From CAJXZP01 sp047610145 (GTDB lineage: Bacteria; Bacteroidota; Bacteroidia; Flavobacteriales_G; Salibacteraceae), in the NCBI GenBank assembly GCA_047610145.1, contig JBLFZF010000164.1, positions 1-5,189 on the forward strand: DNA of 5,189 nucleotides, given 5' to 3'. Below the pieces are notes generated by a model. That model was not told the origin of the DNA. It was given only the letters and a program-made list of their open reading frames with translations, and ran no database searches. Made by a program: the position numbers and the translations under genes. This document shows, one piece after another, positions 1 through 5,189 of this stretch. The first letter of the stretch is position 1, and each line of letters begins with the position of its first letter.

Positions 1-1
1 C

Positions 2-2419
2 TCCTCTCTTAAAGCTAGTATCGGAGCTTTCACCACCATCAGAAAGCAATCGGAAACTTCTTTAGAGACTTCAATAACAACTTTTATTCCTGAAGGAAAA
101 GATTTTGTAGAAATACTGAAAATTTCGGTGTGCAACACAGGGGAAACAGCCCAAACGTTTGAACCTTATTATGCTTTACCACTTTTTGGTAGATCTGCAG
201 ATAATGTGAGGGATCACAGGCAAGTGACGACCATGTTTCAAGAAAACTTTATCGAAGAGTATGGTGTTCGAGTAAAACCGAAAATTGTTCACGATGAAAA
301 TAGCCATACTGTCAATCAAACGAGCTACGTAACTCTAGGTTTTGATGGCGATGCTCAGAAACCTGAAAGTATCTGGATAAGACTTCACGATTTTATTGGT
401 GAAAGTGGTTCACTCGATAATCCAGAAGCCATTTACAAAAACCTTTCACCACCTAAACTTACCGAAGCCGAACTTCATGGTAAAGAAGCCATAGCAGGCT
501 TAAAGTTTAAAGAAAAAACACTAAAGCCAGGAGAAAAGGCAGAATATGTTATTGTGCATGGTATTACAGATGATTTAGCAGATTTAGCAGCTTGGAAAAA
601 CACCTATTCTGATGCAAAAAAAGTGGATGCAATCCTTAAAAACACATTGAGTTTTTGGAATGCAAAACTAAACAGTGTTGAAATTAATACAGGTAATAAG
701 CATTTTGATAATTGGGTTAAGTGGATTGAATATCAGGTAAAATGTAGACAAATATTCGGTAACTCTTTCCTACCAGATTATGGTTATGGAAGAGGTGGAA
801 GAGGCTGGAGAGATTTATGGCAAGATCTATTATCTATCTTCTTAGTTGACCCTATTAGTGCGCACGAAGAAATTGTAAACTGTTTTAAAGGAATTCGCGT
901 AGATGGCTCTAATGCTACTATAATTGGTGAAAAACCTGGAGAATTTAAGGCAGATCGTAATAACATTCCACGTACTTGGAGTGACCACGGAGCTTGGCCT
1001 GTATTTGTGCTAAACTTTTACCTGAACCAAACAGGGGATTTTGATATTTTAAATAAAGAAATTACCTATTGGAAAGACAAGTTTGTTCAGCGGAGTAAAA
1101 AAATTGACGACAAGTGGCAAATGATTCAAGGTCACTTCCAAAGACAATCCAACGGATCAACATACACAGCTTCTATTCTAGAACATTTAATTATTCAACA
1201 ACTCACCTCATTTTACAACGTAAACAACAAGAATGTGCTGTTGTTAGAGGGTGCAGATTGGAACGATACTTATGACATGGCTCGTGAAAACGGTGGTAGT
1301 GTTTGTTTCTATAATTTTTATGCAAATAATTTCTTAGTACTTTCCACTATTCTTAAGGAATTAAAGAAAAATGGTTCAACTCATATTACCCTTTTAGAAG
1401 AAGTGGCAATGCTTTTAGACAACCTTCCAGGTCAACAAAAAGTTGATTATCAAAGCCCTGAAGTGAAAAGAGCGCATCTTAAAAATTATTTTGAAAGTGT
1501 AGAACATATAGTCTCAGGGAAGAAAATGAGTTTGTTAATTGACGATATTGTTCTTGATTTAGAAGCTAAATCTCTTCACATATCGAATCACATTTTAAAA
1601 AATGAAATCGTTACAACTAAAGATGGTGATCGGTTTTTTAACGGACATTATGACAATGTTGAGAATAAAATTGGTGGTGAGAAGGAAGACGGTGTAATGA
1701 TGGACCTTACCTCTCAAGTAATTCCTATCATTTGCAACATTACCGATAAAGAAATGTCTGCAGAGGTTTATGAGTCAATCAAGAAAATATTAAAAGACGA
1801 AGGAAGTCCGGGTATAAGATTGACTTCAGAGTTTAAAAACATCGACCTAAATGTAGGTCGAATTACTGGTTTTGTTTACGGACATAAAGAACATGGAAGT
1901 AAGTGGGTACAGCAAAACATAATGTTGGCTTATGGGCTTTACAACCAAGGGCTTGTAATCCAGGGGAATGAAATTATGCAGGAGGTTTACGAAATTGCAA
2001 ACGATACCGAAACTGCAAAAGTTTTTCCGGGTATACCTTCGTATTTTGACAATCAAAACAAAGGAGCTTACGCATACCTTACAGGTTCATCCTCATGGTT
2101 TATGCTTACCTTAATTACGCAAATTTTTGGTATAAAAGGTAAGTATGGAGCCCTTTGTATTGAACCAAAACTCTCAATTGATTATTTTAACGAAGAGGGA
2201 ATTTCAGAAATTTCAACGATATTTTCTGGAAGAAATATAAATGTGGTTTTTGTGAATAAAGATTATTTAGATTTTGGCTCATATAGCATTAAAGAAATTG
2301 CTATAAACGGCAGTAAAATTAATATTTCATCTTCATCAACCAAAAATATCGTTGTATTAGACAATTTTAAAGAATTGTTAGATCAATCTGTAAACTCAAT
2401 TATTATTAACCTTGAATAA
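2..2419 (+). CDS. Inverting beta-glucan/oligosaccharide phosphorylase, GH149-like (GH94/GH149/GH161 group), 3' part
   Basis: Cytoplasmic-type glycoside phosphorylase, expected to split a beta-glucan oligosaccharide with phosphate into a sugar 1-phosphate and a shortened chain. The frame is open from nt 2, giving 805 visible residues with no start, so the 5' end is outside the window. The GTG at 128 is internal: the 42 codons before it read as beta-sandwich sequence (FVEILKISV) continuous with what follows. Residue numbers count from nt 2. The N-terminal beta-sandwich carries GRSADNVRDHR (nt 191-223). An (alpha/alpha)6 barrel follows, with GRGWRDLWQD (residues 266-275), comparable to the GH94 GFRDQLQD motif, and EGADWND (nt 1247-1267), whose last Asp (residue 422) is the expected general acid. 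TGSSSW (nt 2081-2098) matches the phosphate-binding TG-S-W motif of GH94. A C-terminal beta domain ends the protein. The length, already above 800 with the N-terminus missing, and the SADN-RDHR motif favour GH149, which acts on beta-1,3-oligoglucans. GH161 or a divergent GH94 remain possible. The spacing of 22 nt to the next gene suggests co-transcription. Confidence 0.82.
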   Translation, partial: SSLKASIGAFTTIRKQSETSLETSITTFIPEGKDFVEILKISVCNTGETAQTFEPYYALPLFGRSADNVRDHRQVTTMFQENFIEEYGVRVKPKIVHDENSHTVNQTSYVTLGFDGDAQKPESIWIRLHDFIGESGSLDNPEAIYKNLSPPKLTEAELHGKEAIAGLKFKEKTLKPGEKAEYVIVHGITDDLADLAAWKNTYSDAKKVDAILKNTLSFWNAKLNSVEINTGNKHFDNWVKWIEYQVKCRQIFGNSFLPDYGYGRGGRGWRDLWQDLLSIFLVDPISAHEEIVNCFKGIRVDGSNATIIGEKPGEFKADRNNIPRTWSDHGAWPVFVLNFYLNQTGDFDILNKEITYWKDKFVQRSKKIDDKWQMIQGHFQRQSNGSTYTASILEHLIIQQLTSFYNVNNKNVLLLEGADWNDTYDMARENGGSVCFYNFYANNFLVLSTILKELKKNGSTHITLLEEVAMLLDNLPGQQKVDYQSPEVKRAHLKNYFESVEHIVSGKKMSLLIDDIVLDLEAKSLHISNHILKNEIVTTKDGDRFFNGHYDNVENKIGGEKEDGVMMDLTSQVIPIICNITDKEMSAEVYESIKKILKDEGSPGIRLTSEFKNIDLNVGRITGFVYGHKEHGSKWVQQNIMLAYGLYNQGLVIQGNEIMQEVYEIANDTETAKVFPGIPSYFDNQNKGAYAYLTGSSSWFMLTLITQIFGIKGKYGALCIEPKLSIDYFNEEGISEISTIFSGRNINVVFVNKDYLDFGSYSIKEIAINGSKINISSSSTKNIVVLDNFKELLDQSVNSIIINLE
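1842..1861. repeat. Short perfect inverted repeat inside the phosphorylase gene
   Basis: TCGACCTA (1842-1849) and TAGGTCGA (1854-1861) are perfect inverted complements around a 4-nt AATG loop. The element lies in the part of the phosphorylase gene that encodes IDLNVGRI. No T-run follows, so it is not an intrinsic terminator. It could form an mRNA hairpin, but chance in coding sequence is the simplest explanation. Confidence 0.4.
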
Positions 2420-2441
2420 TTATCAATTAAATTAAACGATC

Positions 2442-4034
2442 ATGAAAAAAAATCTATTTTTTGCGCTAGTATTTTTAAGTGTAAACAGCATTTTTGCTCA
2501 ATTAACAATTACTACGGAGGTTTGTAATGATGCCAGTTCTGTTCGTATTACTGGTCCTTGGTGGGGCTGGAATGTCGCTTCTGGTCCAGAAGCTTCAGAT
2601 AATGGTGACGGCTCTTGGACGTTTTTATTTAATCCTGCTCCTCCCGAAGACATGGAATATCTTTTAGTTGTTGACGGGTTTATAGAAAATTTAATCCCTG
2701 GTAATACTGCATCTGGTGATTGGTCTTGTACACCGATTACAGATCAGTCTACCTATGCTAATAGACAATGGCTTCAGGGCTCTGGAGATGTAAGTAACGT
2801 TTTTGGGACCTGTAATTCGTGTACTGATTTAGTTGTTTATGGATGTACTAATCCATCTGGAATTAACTACAACGAAAACGCTACTGAAGATGATGGTACT
2901 TGTCTCTTTGGGCTTCCATTACCAATTGACTTTGAATCAAATTCATACACATTTAGTGATTTTGATGGTGCTAGTTCATCCGTAATCTCAAATCCCAATT
3001 CAGACGATGTAAATTCTAGTGAAAATGTGGTTGAGCATATTCGTAATGGTGGTCAAAATTGGGCTGGAACTTACTTAACAACGAACCCAATTGACTTTAG
3101 TGCCAGTTCAATTATAAACATTAAAGTTCATTCTCCTCAAGCCAACATACCTCTTAAAATCAAGTTACAGGCCTTGTCCGGTGCTAATTATGAAATTTCC
3201 GAAAATACAACAGTAGCGAATCAGTGGGAAGTGCTTTCTTTTGACTTTACTGGGCAAGCGTCTGATCTTTTTGTTAACATTGTCATCATATTTAACCAAG
3301 GTGTTGTTGGCGATGGTTCTGCAAACTCTACCTATTATTTTGACGATATAGCCTTTGCTACAGGACCTATTTTAGGCTGTACCGATGATGAAGCTAATAA
3401 TTACAACCCAAGTGCTACACAAGATGATGGAAGTTGTACTTATGGAACTGTTGTTTTAAAAATCACAGCCAATCCTTGTGTTCAAGCAACATCTGTTCGC
3501 TTAACTGGACCTTTTTGGGGCTGGAGTGAAGATGAAGGTCCTGAAGCCGTTCAAAATTCAAATGGATCTTGGACCTTTACTTTTGAAGAAGTCCCATCTG
3601 AAAATATGGAATATTTACTCATCGTTGATGGAGTAGTTGAAGATTTGGTGTCAGCTGGAACAGCATCTGATGATTGGTCGTGTACACCTGTTACCAATTT
3701 TTTCGATTTTGCGAATAGACTATGGACTGTTGGTTCTGGTGACGTAACTGGTATTAACTATGGAACTTGTGGTTCTTGTGGAAATGATTTCAGTATGAAC
3801 GAATTGGAATCGGCTAACCTTCTCTATCCAAATCCCTCAAGCGATTTCATCACGTTACCAAATACTACTGTTTCACTAGAAATATATTCTATTACAGGAC
3901 AAAGAGTAGCCAATGTGTTGAATACAAACAATACAATTGCAATAGCTCATTTACCAATGGGTATTTATACCATTAAACTAATTGATGGAAACGGAAACGC
4001 TACCTTTAATAAGTTTGTAAAAGAAAACAAGTAA
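2442..4034 (+). CDS. T9SS-exported, multi-module putative glycan-binding surface protein
   Basis: A complete 530-residue protein with no recognisable catalytic domain. In order it has: a Sec signal peptide (1-19, cleavage likely SIFA|Q20); module A1 (21-127); a Cys-bounded linker (133-157); a central jelly-roll-like domain (158-308, ending YYFDDIAF), resembling the carbohydrate-binding-like domains attached to Flavobacteriia GH16 enzymes and PUL binding proteins; a second linker (312-335); module A2 (339-446), a diverged copy of A1; and a T9SS type A sorting domain (about 455-530), starting at LLYPNPSSDF and ending in a short beta-rich tail with YTIKLIDGNG. The T9SS tail implies export across the outer membrane and anchoring at the surface or release. 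There is no Cys next to the signal peptide, so it is not a lipoprotein. Start ATG 2442 is chosen because it begins the signal peptide. The leader is A-rich (ATTAAATTAAACG) with no Shine-Dalgarno. Next to a phosphorylase and a secreted hydrolase, a glucan-capturing role is inferred, not shown. Confidence 0.85.
   Translation: MKKNLFFALVFLSVNSIFAQLTITTEVCNDASSVRITGPWWGWNVASGPEASDNGDGSWTFLFNPAPPEDMEYLLVVDGFIENLIPGNTASGDWSCTPITDQSTYANRQWLQGSGDVSNVFGTCNSCTDLVVYGCTNPSGINYNENATEDDGTCLFGLPLPIDFESNSYTFSDFDGASSSVISNPNSDDVNSSENVVEHIRNGGQNWAGTYLTTNPIDFSASSIINIKVHSPQANIPLKIKLQALSGANYEISENTTVANQWEVLSFDFTGQASDLFVNIVIIFNQGVVGDGSANSTYYFDDIAFATGPILGCTDDEANNYNPSATQDDGSCTYGTVVLKITANPCVQATSVRLTGPFWGWSEDEGPEAVQNSNGSWTFTFEEVPSENMEYLLIVDGVVEDLVSAGTASDDWSCTPVTNFFDFANRLWTVGSGDVTGINYGTCGSCGNDFSMNELESANLLYPNPSSDFITLPNTTVSLEIYSITGQRVANVLNTNNTIAIAHLPMGIYTIKLIDGNGNATFNKFVKENK
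2502..2822 (+). repeat. Module A1, first copy of the duplicated WWGW domain
   Basis: Encodes residues 21-127 of the secreted protein. It is a beta-rich domain with landmarks VRITGPWWGW (34-43), GPEA (48-51), GSWTF (57-61), MEYLLVVDG (71-79), DWSCTP (93-98), ANR (106-108) and GSGDV (113-117). By hand alignment, about 61 of 107 positions are identical to module A2. The clustered exposed-type Trp residues suit sugar stacking, which is an inference. Cys 28, 96, 124 and 127 are all conserved in the second copy. Confidence 0.85.
2838..2912 (+). repeat. Cys-bounded DDG linker, copy 1
   Basis: Encodes residues 133-157, of the form GCT...INYN..AT.DDGTC, with Cys135 and Cys154 spaced 19 residues apart. 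Asp-rich segments of this kind are common spacers in marine Flavobacteriia surface proteins. A disulfide and Ca2+ binding by the Asp/Asn side chains are plausible but inferred. Confidence 0.75.
2913..3365 (+). other. Central carbohydrate-binding-like jelly-roll domain of the secreted protein
   Basis: Encodes residues 158-308. It starts LPIDFES and closes with a YYFDDIAF strand, the typical first and last strands of CBM-like jelly rolls in this phylum. The core contains NGGQNWAGTYL and INIKVHSPQ. I know this pattern from domains appended to GH16 and to non-catalytic PUL proteins of Flavobacteriia. I cannot place it in a numbered CBM family by eye. Confidence 0.65.
3375..3446 (+). repeat. Cys-bounded DDG linker, copy 2
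   Basis: Encodes residues 312-335 (GCTDDEANNYN..AT.DDGSC). Cys313 and Cys332 are again 19 residues apart, as in copy 1. The two linkers sit at either edge of the central domain and separate it from modules A1 and A2. Confidence 0.75.
3456..3779 (+). repeat. Module A2, second copy of the duplicated WWGW domain
   Basis: Encodes residues 339-446. Landmarks are VRLTGPFWGW (352-361), GPEA (366-369), GSWTF (375-379), MEYLLIVDG (389-397), DWSCTP (411-416), ANR (424-426), GSGDV (431-435) and GTCGSC (441-446). The offset from A1 is a constant 318 residues up to GSGDV, after which A2 has one extra residue. Relative to A1, one Trp of the WWGW motif is Phe (Phe358). Cys 346, 414, 443 and 446 match the four Cys of A1. 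Confidence 0.85.
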
Positions 4035-4038
4035 ACCC

Positions 4039-4072
4039 AAAAGCATCCTATTTTAAATAGGATGCTTTTTTT
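4039..4072 (+). terminator. Intrinsic (rho-independent) terminator after the secreted binding protein
   Basis: AAAAGCATCCTA (4039-4050) pairs perfectly with TAGGATGCTTTT (4058-4069) around a TTTTAAA loop. The right arm runs into a seven-T tract (4066-4072). It begins 4 nt after the TAA stop of the upstream gene. The left arm begins with four A, so weak activity on the opposite strand is conceivable. The next start codon is only 11 nt beyond the T-tract. Confidence 0.9.
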
Positions 4073-4083
4073 AATTCTATTGT

Positions 4084-5189
4084 ATGAGATTTTCAATTTC
4101 TATTAAATTTCTGTTAAGCTGTATGCTTTTGTTTTGCAGCTCTTTTGTGTATTCTCAGGTTGTTAAAGTTGAGGTAGTTCAAAATGAGGATGGACAATGG
4201 CAACTCTTGAGAGGTGGAGAACCCTATTACATTAAAGGAGCCGGAGGCGATACCCATTTAGAAGAGTTAGTGGAAGCTGGAGGAAACTCAATTAGAACTT
4301 GGAGTGCCGATGGGGCACAAGAAGTTTTAGACAGAGCACATGCACATGGACTGACGGTTATGTTTGGTCTATGGGTTCAGCACGAAAGACATGGTTATGA
4401 TTATGATAATGAAGCTGCAAATCGTTCTCAACTTGATTATTTTACCTCGGTAGTTAAGAAATATAAAGATCATCCGGCCTTATTAATGTGGTCTATTGGT
4501 AATGAAGTAGATCTTTTTTACTCCAATACTAAAGTTTGGGATGTGGTGCAAGACATAGCCAAAATGGTGCACGAGGTAGATCCTAATCACCCTACTACAA
4601 CCGTAACTGCGGGTTTAGACCCTATAGAGGTTAAACTTGTTCAGCAGCAAGCTCCAGACATCGATATTTATTCTATTAATACGTATGGCGAAGTTTGCAT
4701 CATTAAAGATTTGATTCGAACTGCAGGTTGGGAAAAGGCTTACATTGTTGCCGAATGGGGTCCTGATGGACACTGGGAAGTAGCCAAAACTAGATGGTCT
4801 TCTCCGGTGGAGCAAACCAGTCACGAAAAAGCACTTAGTTATTCTTCTCGTTACAACGATTGTATTTTACCAGACACAGAAATGTGTATTGGATCTTATG
4901 TATTTCTATGGGGCCAAAAGCAAGAAACAACCGCTACCTGGTACGGCTTGTTTTCTATGAAAGGACAAAGTACTGAAGTAATTGATTATGTATCCAAGGG
5001 ATGGAAAGGAGAATGGCCAGCAAATAGAGCGCCTTCTTTAGATAGCATCTCTTTGAACAATCAGCAAAAAGGTGAAAACATTTACCTTACTGCAGAAGAG
5101 CGCTACACAGCTAACGTGTTTGCTTCTGACGATCAAGAAAAAATAAAATACTCTTACAAAATATACCCAGAAAGTGTAGATACCAAATC
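4084..5189 (+). CDS. Secreted clan GH-A glycoside hydrolase (GH2-like TIM barrel), 5' part
   Basis: Exported retaining glycosidase or transglycosidase; 368 complete codons are visible and the frame is still open at the window edge. The signal peptide is residues 1-24 (cleavage likely VYS|Q25), which fixes ATG 4084 as the start; ATG 4123 would leave too short a signal. The barrel opens with YYIKGAGGD (48-56), like the FIKG strand at the start of GH2 catalytic domains, followed by NSIRTWSADG (68-77). IGNEVD (138-143) supplies the expected acid/base Glu141 after strand 4, and IVAEWGP (221-227) the expected nucleophile Glu224 after strand 7. YVFLWGQ (272-278) is the strand-8 Trp region. After about residue 317 (NRAPSLDSI) a beta-rich, Ig-like accessory domain begins and is cut. 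The GH2 N-terminal jelly-roll is absent, so this is a stand-alone barrel. GH5 or GH158-like assignment is the alternative. The substrate is inferred from neighbours to be a beta-glucan. Confidence 0.8.
   Translation, partial: MRFSISIKFLLSCMLLFCSSFVYSQVVKVEVVQNEDGQWQLLRGGEPYYIKGAGGDTHLEELVEAGGNSIRTWSADGAQEVLDRAHAHGLTVMFGLWVQHERHGYDYDNEAANRSQLDYFTSVVKKYKDHPALLMWSIGNEVDLFYSNTKVWDVVQDIAKMVHEVDPNHPTTTVTAGLDPIEVKLVQQQAPDIDIYSINTYGEVCIIKDLIRTAGWEKAYIVAEWGPDGHWEVAKTRWSSPVEQTSHEKALSYSSRYNDCILPDTEMCIGSYVFLWGQKQETTATWYGLFSMKGQSTEVIDYVSKGWKGEWPANRAPSLDSISLNNQQKGENIYLTAEERYTANVFASDDQEKIKYSYKIYPESVDTK

Noticed and set aside
128..130. GTG as the start codon of the phosphorylase
   Set aside because: The frame is open to the left edge and the upstream 42 codons encode protein-like beta-sandwich sequence continuous with the family fold. 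The true start is outside the window.
572..589. Direct repeat GATTTAGCA x2
   Set aside because: It encodes DLADLA in a normal helix-like segment; a short tandem duplication or codon coincidence with no further significance.
784..966. Minus-strand 60-residue ORF
   Set aside because: It lies antisense to a motif-rich part of the phosphorylase, has no recognisable domain, and is a frame shadow.
1847..2056. Minus-strand 69-residue ORF
   Set aside because: Antisense to the conserved phosphorylase C-terminal barrel, with no family features.
2420..2441. Separate promoter or terminator between the first two genes
   Set aside because: The 22-nt gap has no hairpin and no TAnnTTTG element; an operon arrangement is simpler.
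4084..4125. Lipobox (LLSC at residues 10-13) making the third protein a lipoprotein
   Set aside because: The Cys comes too early for a normal hydrophobic core, and hydrophobic sequence continues to a good signal peptidase I site at VYS|Q.
4615..4824. Minus-strand 69-residue ORF
   Set aside because: Antisense to the catalytic region of the GH-A enzyme, including the nucleophile motif; a shadow.
1..5189. CRISPR array, tRNA, rRNA, insertion sequence or phage-related signal
   Set aside because: Nearly the whole window is accounted for by three co-directional coding genes; no repeat-spacer pattern, terminal inverted repeats, transposase or RNA gene was seen.

Overview
The window looks like part of a polysaccharide utilisation locus (PUL) from a marine-type Flavobacteriia member of the Bacteroidota. 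Four things in the sequence suggest this. The DNA is AT-rich. All gene starts lack a clear Shine-Dalgarno sequence. The second protein ends in a type IX secretion (T9SS) sorting domain. The same protein carries Cys-bounded 'GCT...NYN..A..DDG.C' linkers that are typical of marine Flavobacteriia surface proteins. No species can be named from this stretch. All three genes are on the + strand and there is no gene-free stretch longer than 50 bases.

Layout. Nucleotides 2-2419 hold the 3' part of a large inverting glycoside phosphorylase of the GH94/GH149/GH161 type; its N-terminus lies before the window. After 22 nt comes a complete 530-residue secreted protein (2442-4034). It has two copies of a WWGW-type module flanking a central carbohydrate-binding-like domain, then a T9SS tail, and no catalytic domain. 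A strong intrinsic terminator hairpin (4039-4072) follows. Only 11 nt after its T-tract, a third gene begins (4084) and runs off the right edge. It encodes a secreted clan GH-A (GH2-like TIM barrel) glycoside hydrolase with both catalytic glutamates visible.

How they may work together (inference). The surface protein would capture a glucan. The secreted TIM-barrel enzyme would trim or remodel it in the periplasm or at the surface. The cytoplasmic phosphorylase would convert imported oligosaccharides to a sugar 1-phosphate, saving ATP. The phosphorylase type points to a beta-1,3-glucan such as laminarin as the substrate, but no SusC/SusD pair, GH16, GH17 or regulator is in the window to confirm it.

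The points most worth a second look are the terminator placed directly against the third start codon, the non-catalytic A1-central-A2-T9SS protein, and the third enzyme, whose exact family I cannot assign.
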